Source: Phycisphaerae bacterium (lineage in GTDB: Bacteria; Planctomycetota; Phycisphaerae; UBA1845; PWPN01). From it: a DNA stretch of 64,000 nucleotides. Location of the stretch: the NCBI GenBank assembly GCA_018003015.1, contig JAGNEZ010000003.1, forward strand, positions 62,001 to 126,000, in the 5' to 3' direction. This document shows positions 26,039 to 35,253 of this stretch, piece after piece (within the stretch, counting starts at the first letter, position 1; the number at the start of each line of letters is the position of its first letter). Below the pieces are notes generated by a model. That model had not been told where the DNA came from. It did no database searches and worked only from the letters and a program-made list of their open reading frames with translations. The position numbers and the translations under genes were made by a program.

Positions 26039-28630
26039 ATGGTCACCCCCATCTCGGCTACCACGACAGCAACTATCCTCGTGGCATTCGCGACCACCGG
26101 CGCCGCCGGCCCTCTCATCCTCGAAAACCAGAAGCTCGCCCTGCGGTTCGATTCGTCAACCGGTGCGTGGATCGGCTGGGTCGACAAACAGTCCGGCCAA
26201 GAGTTGGTCGTCGCTCCCGCCGCCAGCGCGCCGGAAGGACTGGTCACCCCCCAACTCGACGCCAACGCCCTCGATGCCGCAGTCAAGGCCGGCCACGCCA
26301 TCTCGCTGGAAGGCACTTGGCGGTTCGCACCCGAGCCGGAGAAGACCGACGCCGACATAACCGCCGCTCCCGAGTTCAACGACCAGGCGTGGGAAACCAC
26401 ACCCGTACCCAGCCGCGATGACACCGGCGACCGGCGGCTCAGGGACCGCGTGGGCACCTTCTGGTACCGAACCACAGTCACACCACCGGCGACATGGCAA
26501 AACCACGACCTGGCCCTGGTCATCGGAGCCGTGGATGACTTCGATACCACCTACTTCAACGGAATGCAGATCGGAGCCGTCGGCCAGGAGACACCCCACC
26601 ACTGGGAAACACCCCGGCACTACACCGTGCCGGCCAGCCTCGTCCAGCCTGGACACCCAAACACGGTGGCCATTCGCGTCCACAACGGGGCCTTCTCCGG
26701 AGGAATCACGGGACCGGTACGCCTCGGGCCGGCGGCGGATATGCCCACACCCGCAGCGGCCTCGGTGATCGACCATCAGGCGTCCGACAACCCCCCCACA
26801 CTGACCCTGACTATGCGCCTCGACCCCTTCCGGGTGCAGACTACCTACACCCTCGAACCAGGCCCCTGGGCCATCTCCCGCCGCTTCAAGATCCAGAACA
26901 CATCGGCCAACCCCCAAGTCGTGCGCGCCATCGCCTGCCATCTCCCATCCCTGTGCCCCGGGCCGAGAACCGCCGCCATCGTTCCCGACTCGCTTCCCGT
27001 CGGCGATCAGCCGATCCAGACCTTGGACACCGGCCAGGTCATCCGCCCATCCTCCCAGGACGGCCTGGTCTACCTGTGGAGCCCCGCGGCCGCCCATGGA
27101 TGGGGAACATGGTTCTGTTCCGAGAACGAGTATGCTCCCGCCACCATCGCGCCCGCCGGGAACGGCGCACGCGTCAGCCACTCGCCGGGCACACTCGCCC
27201 GATTGGCACCAAAAGAACAACTCCAGCTCGGCACTCAGTACGCCTGGCTGACCCACGGCTCACGCGACGACGTCCTTCACTCTGTGCAGGCCATCTTCCG
27301 CATCGTCCATCTTCAAGCCCCCAACCACGGTATCGAACAACTCCGCGAACGCATCCTCTACTGCGGCCACCCCGGCGGAATGCCCGAGCAAGGCTACCGC
27401 GGCTTCGGAGGATTCAAGGCCCTCCAGGCCTACGTCCCTACCCTGCAGAAAATGGGCGTCGATCTCCTCTGGCTCCTGCCCATCTTCGAGCACGGCGATG
27501 GCCAGAAATGGAATCTCTACTCGCCCTTCGATCACTTCCAGATCAGTCCACTCTACGGCACGCCGCAAGAGTTGAAACAACTCTCCGCAACCGCCCGATC
27601 CGCAGGCATCGATCTGATGTTCGACCTCGTTCCGCATGGACCACCCGATCACACCCCTCTGGCCAAGACCCATCCCGAGTGGGTCTGCCTCGACGAGGCC
27701 GGCAAACCCACCTACGTCTGGGGCCAACTGGCCTTCGACAACGCCAACCCCGCCTGGCAAGAGTACATGCGAAAGGCCGCCGAGCACCACGCCCGCGAGT
27801 TCGGCGCGGTCGGCGCCCGCGTCGATGTGGCCGCCGGCAGCCCGCCCAACTGGGATCCCAAAACCGGCTACCGACCCAGCCACTCCACACTCGGCGGCGG
27901 CCTCGGTATGGACCGGGCCATCCGCGAAGGCTTCCTCCGTGTGCATGGCAAAGCCCTCCTCCTGCCGGAGGAGTACACCGGGGCCCGGATCTTCTACCGC
28001 GATGCCGACCTGACTTACGATGCCCAGCTCTTCTTCCTGTTCGTCGACCTCCATGCCCGTAAGGCCCCGCCCCGCGAGTGGGTCGCGAGCCTCCGCAACT
28101 TCCTCCACGACCAAGCCCTCACCCTCCCGCCCGGCGCTGTCAAGATGCGCTGGACGGCTAACCACGACACCGTCTCCTGGACTTTCCAGAAAAAGCGCAC
28201 CCGCGAAGTCTACGGCCTCGAAAGAGCCCGAAGCCTGCTCGCCTTGTGCTGCCTCATCGACGGCGTACCCATGATCTACCAGGGCGAGGAAAACCCGACA
28301 CTCTACGGCGGCAAGGGCGAGTCAATCGTCGACTATCTCGGCAAGCTCATCGCCTGCCGCAAACGACTGCCGGCCATCTCGCGAGGCCCGGCCGACTACC
28401 ACGCCGTCCACGCCGGCGACACCGTCTTCGCCTGCCTCCGCGGACAAGGCGGCGACTGCGCGATCATCCTCGTCAGCCTGGATCCCGCCCCAACGACCAG
28501 TACCCTGACCCTGCCCCCGGCTTTGGCGGCAACGACAGCATGGCAGGATGAACTGACCGGAGAGACAATACCGGCCACGAGCGTGCGCATGGCCGGCCAT
28601 CAGGTTCGCGTGCTGACGCCCAGACGCTGA
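26039..28630 (+). CDS. Secreted GH13 alpha-amylase-family enzyme with N-terminal jelly-roll domain
   Basis: The 863-residue protein starts with a signal peptide (about 1-23). Residues about 75-240 form a GH2-type sugar-binding jelly roll (WRFAPEPE, FWYRTTVTPPATWQ, YFNGMQIGAVGQE). A beta-sandwich follows (about 245-440), then a GH13 barrel (about 470-780). The four GH13 regions can be seen: MFDLVPHG, GARVDVAAGS (nucleophile Asp), LLLPEEYTG (acid/base Glu) and WTANHDT. It probably hydrolyses or transfers alpha-glucosidic bonds outside the cytoplasm. The combination with a GH2-like domain is unusual. The next gene, a pullulanase-like GH13, follows 64 bases later. Confidence 0.82.
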   Translation: MVTPISATTTATILVAFATTGAAGPLILENQKLALRFDSSTGAWIGWVDKQSGQELVVAPAASAPEGLVTPQLDANALDAAVKAGHAISLEGTWRFAPEPEKTDADITAAPEFNDQAWETTPVPSRDDTGDRRLRDRVGTFWYRTTVTPPATWQNHDLALVIGAVDDFDTTYFNGMQIGAVGQETPHHWETPRHYTVPASLVQPGHPNTVAIRVHNGAFSGGITGPVRLGPAADMPTPAAASVIDHQASDNPPTLTLTMRLDPFRVQTTYTLEPGPWAISRRFKIQNTSANPQVVRAIACHLPSLCPGPRTAAIVPDSLPVGDQPIQTLDTGQVIRPSSQDGLVYLWSPAAAHGWGTWFCSENEYAPATIAPAGNGARVSHSPGTLARLAPKEQLQLGTQYAWLTHGSRDDVLHSVQAIFRIVHLQAPNHGIEQLRERILYCGHPGGMPEQGYRGFGGFKALQAYVPTLQKMGVDLLWLLPIFEHGDGQKWNLYSPFDHFQISPLYGTPQELKQLSATARSAGIDLMFDLVPHGPPDHTPLAKTHPEWVCLDEAGKPTYVWGQLAFDNANPAWQEYMRKAAEHHAREFGAVGARVDVAAGSPPNWDPKTGYRPSHSTLGGGLGMDRAIREGFLRVHGKALLLPEEYTGARIFYRDADLTYDAQLFFLFVDLHARKAPPREWVASLRNFLHDQALTLPPGAVKMRWTANHDTVSWTFQKKRTREVYGLERARSLLALCCLIDGVPMIYQGEENPTLYGGKGESIVDYLGKLIACRKRLPAISRGPADYHAVHAGDTVFACLRGQGGDCAIILVSLDPAPTTSTLTLPPALAATTAWQDELTGETIPATSVRMAGHQVRVLTPRR

Positions 28631-28694
28631 TCCTTCAGCGCGATCCGCACGCGCATCCGCCCAGGCCGGCAGACGTCTCCTGTCGGAGAAGACC

Positions 28695-30638
28695 GTGACA
28701 ACCATGGGACCTTCCAAGTCCGTGCAGAACAGGCGACTCGCCCGAATCCGACTGCGCAACAGTCGTATCCTGCGGGAACGCCGGTTCGCCACCCCCCACG
28801 CCGACCTCGGCGCCGCCTACTCGTCAGCGGCCACCACCTTCCGACTGTTCGCCCCCACCGCTCGACAGGTGAGACTCGTCCTCGCCCATACACCCCAAAC
28901 CGGTCAGGAACTCGTCGAGCACCACATGGCCGCCGATCACCACGGCCTGTGGGAAACCCGAATCACGGGCGATCTCGCCGGCCGATACTACGCCTACAAG
29001 CTCAGCGGCCCCGGTCTCGATCCCCGTCGCGAGGTGACGGACCTCTACGCAGTCTGCGCTCAGACCGGCCAGACCCGGGCGATGATCATCGATCTGGTCA
29101 AGACCGATCCACCCGGCTTTCGCGACCATCTCTACCACCGCCCATCACCACCCACCAACGTGGTGATCTGGGAAGTACATGTCCGCGACTTCAGCATCGC
29201 AGCCAGCTCCGGAGCGGCACATCCTGGCCAGTACCTCGCCTTCACCGAACTCGGTACACACCTCCCCGGTCATCCGGAAGTCAGCACCGGAATCGACCAT
29301 CTCCGCGAACTGGGCGTTACCCACGTGCAGCTGCTTCCCGTCCAGGCGTTCGATAAACGCAACATCGAAGATGCCAACACCTATAACTGGGGCTACATGC
29401 CCGTACACTTCAACTCTCCCGACGCTTGGTTCGCAAGCTCGTCAGACGGGCCTGAATGCATCACCGAGCTCAAGGCGGCCATCCATGCCCTGCATCAGGT
29501 GGGCATCGGCGTCATCCTCGACGTGGTCTACAACCACACCTCCCCGCTGGCGGCTTTCGAAGCCCACGTGCCCGGCTACTACTACCGCCTCGATGGCCGC
29601 GGCCGGTTCGGCAACGGCTCCGGCTGCGGCAACGAGTTCCAAACCGAGAGCCCCATGGCCCGCAAGTTCATCCTCGACTCGCTCAAGTTCTGGGTGCGGG
29701 AGTACCAGGTGGACGGATTTCGCTTCGACATGATGGGCCTCATCGACTTCGTGACCATGCAAACAATCCGAGACGAGCTGTGGAAGATCGATCCGGGCAT
29801 CCTGATTCACGGCGAGCCCTGGACCGCCGCCCGCACCCGATTACGCAACCGATCCGACAAGACCCGCATCCCCGGAACCGGCATCGCCGCGTTCAACGAC
29901 GAATTTCGAGATGCAATCAAGGGCGACCGGGAGGGAATCGTGCCCGGCTTCATCCAGACCGGCGTCTACGCCGCGCGAATACGACGCGGCCTGGCCGGTG
30001 TCGCCGAGCAATGGCCCGCAAGCCCCCTCGACACACTCAATTACTTCGAATGCCACGACAACCTCACCGCCTGGGACAAGCTCCTGGTCAGCACGCCGGG
30101 CGCGTCCGTTGCCACCCGTGAACGAATGATGCGCTTCGCGACCCTGATCCTGCTCTGTTCGCAGGGCCGCATCCTCCTCCACGCTGGTCAGGAGTTCTGC
30201 CGGACCAAGCAGGGATGCACCAACAGCTACAACCAGCCCGACAGCATCAATCAGCTCGATTGGACGGCCAAACTTCACCATCACGCCGTATCCGGCTATC
30301 TCAAGGGACTCATCGCCCTCCGCAAAAACCATCCCGCCTTGAGACTGGCCGACGCCGCCGAAGCCCGCAAGCGGGTCTCGTTCCCAGAGAGCCCTTCTGT
30401 TCGATCGGTCGTCTGCCGGATCGACGGCCGCGAACTGCCCGGCGAGCTCGCAAACCTCATCCTCGTCCTTCTCAACGGCGCCAGAATGGACACCACCTTT
30501 AAGCTCCCCACCGGCCCGTGGTCCGTGTTCGCCGATGAAAATCAGGCCGGCATGTGGCCACTGAAGCAGATCACCGACAGGATCCTGCTTCCTGGCCACT
30601 CTGGAGCACTACTCATCCAGTCAGGGCCCGCACTCTGA
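28695..30638 (+). CDS. Type I pullulanase / debranching GH13 enzyme
   Basis: The 647-residue protein has a CBM48 domain (about 45-140: TTFRLFAPTARQVRLVL, GRYYAYKLSGPG) and a GH13 barrel. It carries the pullulanase signature YNWGYMP and all four regions: DVVYNH, GFRFDMMG (nucleophile Asp), IHGEPW (acid/base Glu) and YFECHDN. Enzymes of this type cleave alpha-1,6 branches of glycogen or pullulan. No signal peptide is present, so it is probably cytoplasmic, unlike the exported GH13 upstream. I prefer GTG 28695 because GGAGA (28685-28689) is well spaced for it; ATG 28704 is the alternative. Together with 26039-28630 it suggests outside and inside steps of alpha-glucan use. Confidence 0.88.
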   Translation: MTTMGPSKSVQNRRLARIRLRNSRILRERRFATPHADLGAAYSSAATTFRLFAPTARQVRLVLAHTPQTGQELVEHHMAADHHGLWETRITGDLAGRYYAYKLSGPGLDPRREVTDLYAVCAQTGQTRAMIIDLVKTDPPGFRDHLYHRPSPPTNVVIWEVHVRDFSIAASSGAAHPGQYLAFTELGTHLPGHPEVSTGIDHLRELGVTHVQLLPVQAFDKRNIEDANTYNWGYMPVHFNSPDAWFASSSDGPECITELKAAIHALHQVGIGVILDVVYNHTSPLAAFEAHVPGYYYRLDGRGRFGNGSGCGNEFQTESPMARKFILDSLKFWVREYQVDGFRFDMMGLIDFVTMQTIRDELWKIDPGILIHGEPWTAARTRLRNRSDKTRIPGTGIAAFNDEFRDAIKGDREGIVPGFIQTGVYAARIRRGLAGVAEQWPASPLDTLNYFECHDNLTAWDKLLVSTPGASVATRERMMRFATLILLCSQGRILLHAGQEFCRTKQGCTNSYNQPDSINQLDWTAKLHHHAVSGYLKGLIALRKNHPALRLADAAEARKRVSFPESPSVRSVVCRIDGRELPGELANLILVLLNGARMDTTFKLPTGPWSVFADENQAGMWPLKQITDRILLPGHSGALLIQSGPAL

Positions 30639-30812
30639 TTCGTGCCCGGCCCACCACGCGTCACAGGAAATGACCGCCCTGTCCTTCTTCTCGATCGCTA
30701 CGACACCTTGCCGCTTGGCCGGAATCTCCCCCAGGAACAGCTCCCGAATCAGACACTTCTCACAGATCGGCTCCAGTTGTCCGGGACCCTTCATGCGATA
30801 CACTTCCATCAC
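30621..30812 (-). CDS. Possible small cysteine-containing protein
   Basis: A 63-residue leftward frame contains EPICEKCLIRELFLG (a CxxC) and later AVISCDAWWAGHESECG (two more Cys), a composition that looks like a small metal-binding protein. The frame stays open and protein-like upstream of the proposed GTG/ATG at 30812/30809 until a stop near 30870. That suggests either an unrecognised start or a degraded gene. It lies downstream of the VIT/VWA gene on the same strand and overlaps the end of the pullulanase gene by 18 bases on the other strand. No ribosome-binding site is evident. The call is uncertain. Confidence 0.35.
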   Translation of the reverse strand: MMEVYRMKGPGQLEPICEKCLIRELFLGEIPAKRQGVVAIEKKDRAVISCDAWWAGHESECGP

Positions 30813-30898
30813 CGCACCGATCAGCTGGCCGCTCCAATCGCCAGCAGATGGCGTGACTGCCGAGCCGTTGCCTCAAGCACGAGCCCTGCAACGCAACG

Positions 30899-33076
30899 TC
30901 ACGGTGTCCGCTGCACGTCGCGATCGCTTGCCATCGGCTCGCCCCGGTCCGTACCCCGTTCGGCTCCCTCGACGGCCGTCTTGTATCGCACGCCTTCCGG
31001 GACTGGGACGGGAACTTGGACGGTCGTGCCGTGGTCGCCCGCCGTCCGGGTGAACGAGTCAACCGCGACAAAGGCCGTGTAGGCGGACATCAGACCGTAT
31101 TCCAGGGCCAGGGATCTGACCTGGTCGATCCGCGTCCTCGCAGGTTCGCTCGTCGCCCAGTCGGAGAGGTCGGCGATCTTCATCCGGGCCCAGACCGCGG
31201 GCAGGGCCGGGTGGCGGGCGGAGGCCTCACCAAGGTGCGTAGGGACAACCATGTCACGGCGCTCGCCGCCAACCTGGCCGGTGATCCGTACGTTCGGGCC
31301 GCCCGCACCGGTGAACCGCCCCGTCACCACGACCGGTCGGCCCACGAGAAGATCGGGAACCCGCTCCGGATAGACGTCGGTCACCCGCAGCCCCCCCCAG
31401 TCGATCTGCAGATCGGTCATCGCGGGATGACTGATCCGCTCGAAGAAAGCATCCATCACCCGGCTGGCCGAGTCCTTGAGGCTCAGGTAGGCCACCGCTC
31501 CGCGGCCCACCTTGGCCATGCCTTCCATGAAGTAGCGGTTGGGCCCTTCGCCCACACCAAAGCTGAAAATGCGGGACGCGCCCAGCCGCTGGTGGGTCTC
31601 GGCAATGATCTCGGGCTCGTTGCCAATGAAGCCGTCGGTCATGAGACAGACGAAACGGAGACGACTCGGATCGTGGGGAAAGTCGAGGGCCGCCTTGACG
31701 CCCTCGATGACCATCGTACCCCCTTCACTTTCCAAGCTTCGCAGATACCTCAATCCGCGAGCAACGTTGGCGGGCGTGGCTTCAAGCGGCTTCGGGCCGA
31801 GGGCGGAGGCATTGTTCGAGAAGCGGATGATCTGGAAGCTGTCACCCGCCTCCATGCGGTGCAGAGCCCGCTCGATCGCGTTCTTGACCTGGGCGATGGG
31901 CTGACCGTCCATGCTGCCGGAGCAGTCCAGCAAGAAGATCATCTCCACCGGCTTCCGTTTGAGTGCCGCGAGCCCCTCGGGCGGATAAACCATTAGCGCG
32001 AAGAATCCACCGCGCTGATCCTGGTGGGTCAGCATGGCGGATTTGACCGCGCCGCCCGCCACCCGGTAGCGGAGAACGAAGTCCTTGTTGGGAATCGCGT
32101 CGAAGTTGCTCAGCGCCACGGTCGCCTTCTCGGGGGCGCCCTTGCGAACGGCAACGACGTGACTGAGGCACTCGATCTGCTCAATGGCGACTCCGGCCTC
32201 GATCTCGACGGAGAGGGCGATGTCGTGCCCGCTGCGTTCGCCGGGCTTGAGGTACGTCACCTCGGTGTGCTGGCCCGAACGGCCCGGCTGATCTCGCGGA
32301 GCAGAGCCCACACCGTCCGTGTTGCCGGGCGGATTGAACCGCGGACCGACGACCATCGGGAAAACAAACTCGTAGCACCCATCGAGATAGGTCAGGGTGT
32401 TGAAGTAACGGATGTTGATGTCGATGGCTTTGCCTGCCTCGATATTGGCTACCTTCTGAGTGAAAACGTTGGGCCGCTCCTGGGTGAGCAGCGATGCGAC
32501 GTAGCCCTGGTCGCGGGCCTCCCGGTAGATCTCCTCAGCTTCCTTGCGGTCACGAATGATGCCGCGGATCTTGCGCTGACCAACCGTCATGACAAACTCT
32601 TTGACCGCGGCGTTGTGCGGGAGCGGGAAAACGTAGACGGCTTCGATCTTGCCCTCGTAAGGGTTGTGATACTCCTGCCGCACGTCTACCATGGCGATGT
32701 AGCCGCTGATGGCCGCCTTGACGTCGGTGTGCTTCAGCGGCAGGGGGATCTCCTTGTCACCCGGCATCTTCGCCATGAGCGCCCCTGTACCGGGTTGGCC
32801 CTCGGTCGGCTGAAAGTCGGGCTCCTCCGGCCGCTGAATGACCCACAGCTCCTCCTCGGGAGAGGGCAGCGAGCCCGGCGGGGCTTCAGGCATCCCCGCA
32901 CCCCCCTTGGCCGAGTGACTCCTTGGCGATCCCTTGGGAACCTGAACTGGCAATCCCACAGCAGCCCCAAACTGCGGCCCTTCCGAACACCCCCCGCCGC
33001 TCAACACCAGACTGACCGGGCCACACGCCAGGAAGAAGAACAGCCATTCGATCCTTCGGGTCCCTTTCATCCACAT
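30899..33076 (-). CDS. Exported VIT + von Willebrand A domain protein
   Basis: The 725-residue protein has an N-terminal hydrophobic export signal (WLFFFLACGPVSLVLS) followed by a cysteine (GGGCSEG), which could be a lipid anchor although the lipobox is not canonical. Residues about 105-245 form a VIT domain (AAISGYIAMVDVRQEYHNP, EAVYVFPLPHNAAVKEFVM). Residues about 375-550 form a VWA domain with the metal-ion site D-x-S-x-S as DCSGSMDG, followed by a beta-rich C-terminus. VIT-VWA proteins are common in planctomycetes and probably mediate protein interactions at the envelope. It follows the secreted 33131-33781 gene by 54 bases and is in the leftward group that starts with the sigma factor at 35034. 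Confidence 0.88.
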   Translation of the reverse strand: MWMKGTRRIEWLFFFLACGPVSLVLSGGGCSEGPQFGAAVGLPVQVPKGSPRSHSAKGGAGMPEAPPGSLPSPEEELWVIQRPEEPDFQPTEGQPGTGALMAKMPGDKEIPLPLKHTDVKAAISGYIAMVDVRQEYHNPYEGKIEAVYVFPLPHNAAVKEFVMTVGQRKIRGIIRDRKEAEEIYREARDQGYVASLLTQERPNVFTQKVANIEAGKAIDINIRYFNTLTYLDGCYEFVFPMVVGPRFNPPGNTDGVGSAPRDQPGRSGQHTEVTYLKPGERSGHDIALSVEIEAGVAIEQIECLSHVVAVRKGAPEKATVALSNFDAIPNKDFVLRYRVAGGAVKSAMLTHQDQRGGFFALMVYPPEGLAALKRKPVEMIFLLDCSGSMDGQPIAQVKNAIERALHRMEAGDSFQIIRFSNNASALGPKPLEATPANVARGLRYLRSLESEGGTMVIEGVKAALDFPHDPSRLRFVCLMTDGFIGNEPEIIAETHQRLGASRIFSFGVGEGPNRYFMEGMAKVGRGAVAYLSLKDSASRVMDAFFERISHPAMTDLQIDWGGLRVTDVYPERVPDLLVGRPVVVTGRFTGAGGPNVRITGQVGGERRDMVVPTHLGEASARHPALPAVWARMKIADLSDWATSEPARTRIDQVRSLALEYGLMSAYTAFVAVDSFTRTAGDHGTTVQVPVPVPEGVRYKTAVEGAERGTDRGEPMASDRDVQRTP

Positions 33077-33130
33077 GCTCCTCGTACCGTGATTGAACCC
33101 ACCTTCTCGGTGTTCCGACAGCTCGACATC

Positions 33131-33781
33131 TCAATCCAACGACCACCCTCCGGCCGGGCCGGTACTCGTCGAGCCCGGTTTCCGCTCCTCCACGCCCACC
33201 AAGGGCGTCAGAGACTTGCCTTCAGGATCGCCAGCGGTCTGCAGCCTGACCTCGTATCCCGGCCGGCCGTCACCACTGACCTGAACGTGAATCGTAGCCA
33301 TCCTCGTCCGCCCGGTGGGCAGATCCTGCCCAGTGCTGAAAGCGGCCAGAATCACCCGATGGTTCATCATGGCCGCGGGATCGTAATACGGCGGCTCGCT
33401 GAACGCCGCATGCTCACCACCCTCGATGCCGACAATCTTCACCACCCCCGACTCGGCCATCAGCTCTACCTGGTAGGCCGCTAACCGCCGACCCCGTGAA
33501 TCGATGTACACATCAACCGCCTCAAAGCGGAACACCGGTTGTGTTCTTGTGTCAGCCATGGCCTGAGCATCAGTCGTCATCATTGGGTTCGTTTGGCCAA
33601 ATAGCACCTGCCGCCATCCCCCGGGCACGCCATGGCGAACCGCGCCACCGCTGACCGCTGACCCCTGAGCGCTGATCGCTCCTGACCCCTGACCGCTGAT
33701 CGCTCCCATTGGCTTCGTTTCGCCAGGAAAAGTGAGGCCCAGTATCGCCAACGTCAGTATCACCAAGTCCATGTTACTCAT
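33131..33781 (-). CDS. Exported hypothetical protein with an in-frame repeat insertion near its N-terminus
   Basis: The 216-residue protein starts with a hydrophobic segment (MDLVILTLAILGLTF) that looks like a signal peptide. A beta-rich region follows at about 75-200 (FRFEAVDVYIDSRGRRLAAY, RMATIHVQVSGDGRPGYEVR). The family is not recognised. Residues about 25-48 (Gly/Ser/Ala-rich) are encoded by a short tandem repeat of the kind CTGACCGCTGATCGCT, flanked by an imperfect 21-base direct repeat. This suggests a repeat element inserted in frame between signal peptide and mature protein. It lies between the dockerin membrane protein and the VIT/VWA gene, with short gaps on both sides. Confidence 0.6.
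   Translation of the reverse strand: MSNMDLVILTLAILGLTFPGETKPMGAISGQGSGAISAQGSAVSGGAVRHGVPGGWRQVLFGQTNPMMTTDAQAMADTRTQPVFRFEAVDVYIDSRGRRLAAYQVELMAESGVVKIVGIEGGEHAAFSEPPYYDPAAMMNHRVILAAFSTGQDLPTGRTRMATIHVQVSGDGRPGYEVRLQTAGDPEGKSLTPLVGVEERKPGSTSTGPAGGWSLD
33580..33727. repeat. Intergenic-type mini-repeat carried inside a gene
   Basis: An imperfect direct repeat, CATTGGGTTCGTTTGGCCAA at 33580-33599 and its variant starting at 33707, flanks a block. That block contains tandem CTGACC/CTGATCGCT units (33650-33705). Related units occur between genes at 35222-35247. Confidence 0.5.
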
Positions 33782-33805
33782 GACTTTGTCACCCGGTATG
33801 CGTGG

Positions 33806-34288
33806 TCAGTTGGTCAGACGAACCGCCCGGTACGCGACCAGATCCACATCCCGGCGGTCGAGGACACCGTCACGGTTCATGTCCCAGGCCGCCTGCCCCA
33901 GAACACCCCTGTCGATGCCCTTGGCCAACGTGAGAGCATCCAGAATGTCCACCCGCCCGTCACCATTGACGTCCTCCCGATCAGCCTGGGCAACCGTCAC
34001 CGGAGGTCCCGACGGAGACGCGGTCTCCCGCCCCGGACGCCCGATCAGCCCCCCGATCCACACGATACCGGCCACACAGGCCGCCGCCGTCCCGATCGAC
34101 ACCGCCCGAACCACCAACCGCCTCCGCCGTTGCCTCGCCATCACCCGCCGGGCCGCGACCAGCACATCCTCATCCACCAGCGGCGGCACGCTCGGCGCCG
34201 CCCCAAACAAGGCACGCAGATCGTTTGCCAGCTCCTGCGGAGCTTCGGGGCCCCCGGGATCGAAGCTGGGACCATTCCGGTCGGCCAT
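33806..34288 (-). CDS. Membrane protein with extracytoplasmic dockerin; candidate anti-sigma factor
   Basis: The protein has 160 residues from ATG 34288 (MADRNGPSFDPGG). The first 65 residues are acidic to neutral and cytoplasmic. A basic stretch (ARRVMARQRRRRLVVR) precedes one transmembrane segment (VSIGTAAACVAGIVWIGGLI). Outside are two dockerin-type calcium loops (DVNGDGRVDILDALTLAKGI and DMNRDGVLDRRDVDLV). It lies 110 bases after an ECF sigma gene on the same strand, the usual place for a one-pass anti-sigma factor. No zinc-binding HxxxCxxC motif is visible, so the anti-sigma role is inferred from topology and position. The longer frame back to 34378 adds Cys/Gly-rich sequence and is less likely. 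Confidence 0.65.
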   Translation of the reverse strand: MADRNGPSFDPGGPEAPQELANDLRALFGAAPSVPPLVDEDVLVAARRVMARQRRRRLVVRAVSIGTAAACVAGIVWIGGLIGRPGRETASPSGPPVTVAQADREDVNGDGRVDILDALTLAKGIDRGVLGQAAWDMNRDGVLDRRDVDLVAYRAVRLTN

Positions 34289-34398
34289 GTCATTGTCTCC
34301 TATCCTGAAGGGCGCCGAGGTGCCGAAAGGTTCAACCAACCCGCACCCCACGCCAGGTCTCTTACCGCACGAGCACATCCATGAACCACGACCATGCG

Positions 34399-35034
34399 TC
34401 AGGCACCGAAGTACCTCCGAGTCCGCGGATCCGCCCGCAAGGCGGCCAGGGCATGATGAAGCCGCGACTTCACCGTCCCCGTCGGCACGGCCAGGGCCTC
34501 GCCGATCTCGTGCAACTCCATGTCGTCCACGAAACGCATAAGTACCGTCTCCCGCTGGGCTTCCGGCAGACCGGCCAGCACCTCGAGCAGGTCGGCACGA
34601 GCCATCGGGCCACCCTCGGAAGCGACGGCCGCCGCCGAGGACATCGCCGCCTCATCAGAGGCAAACCGACCTCGCTTACGCCGAGCAGCCTGAGCGAGAT
34701 GCTTCACGACCGGGTACAGAAACGTGGTCATGCGGGCGGACAGCCGCAAACCGGGCAACTTGCCCAGGAGGTAAATGAATGTCTCCTGAAGGACATCCAA
34801 CGCGTCGTCAGGATGCCCCGTCCAGCGGAGCGCCAGCCGGGTCACCCAATCACGATACCGGTAGTAAAGAGCCTCGAAGGCCGCCGAGTCGCCCCCCCGG
34901 GCCGCAGCCAATAGGTCCTCGTCGCTCCGCGGGTCTGACTCGGAATATGGCCGCAAGATCGATTCGCTCCAACGCCGCACGCCCCGCCCAACGACACCCA
35001 CACCCCCTGTTCCGTATGAGGCTGCAATACGCAT
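34399..35034 (-). CDS. ECF-type RNA polymerase sigma factor
   Basis: The protein has about 211 residues from ATG 35034 (MRIAASYGTGG); a GTG at 34980 is an alternative. Region 2 is clear (AFEALYYRYRDWVTRLALRW, DDALDVLQETFIYLLGKLPG). A basic linker follows, then region 4 (LPEAQRETVLMRFVDDMELH, AVPTGTVKSRLHHALAAL), which binds the -35 element. The frame is open much further upstream, to 35706, antisense to the nicotinate phosphoribosyltransferase gene, but that part is a GC-rich shadow. The gene starts the leftward group sigma factor, dockerin membrane protein, secreted unknown, VIT/VWA protein. It may therefore control its own envelope proteins. The start codon is the least certain part. Confidence 0.85.
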   Translation of the reverse strand: MRIAASYGTGGVGVVGRGVRRWSESILRPYSESDPRSDEDLLAAARGGDSAAFEALYYRYRDWVTRLALRWTGHPDDALDVLQETFIYLLGKLPGLRLSARMTTFLYPVVKHLAQAARRKRGRFASDEAAMSSAAAVASEGGPMARADLLEVLAGLPEAQRETVLMRFVDDMELHEIGEALAVPTGTVKSRLHHALAALRADPRTRRYFGA

Positions 35035-35221
35035 ACCCCGGATCGCGGCCCCCTTCCAGTGGCTAGAGCAAAGGAGAACTGCCGTGCTATTCAACCGGGT
35101 CCCACGACAGACGGGCACTCCAAGCTTCACGCCCAGCACCCGAGACGGTAAGCTGGGCAACGCAGAGGCAGGATTCACGTGACTCCTGCAAAGAGCCGAT
35201 TGCCCCAAGCTGGCTACTGAA

Positions 35222-35247
35222 TACTGACCGCTGACTGCTGATCGCTG
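35222..35247. repeat. Mini-repeat of the CTGACCGCTGA type
   Basis: The segment contains CTGACCGCTGACTGCTGATC, overlapping units almost identical to those inside the gene at 33131-33781. It sits directly upstream of ATG 35254, so it may form part of the leader of the nicotinate phosphoribosyltransferase gene. Confidence 0.45.
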
Positions 35248-35253
35248 CTTACC

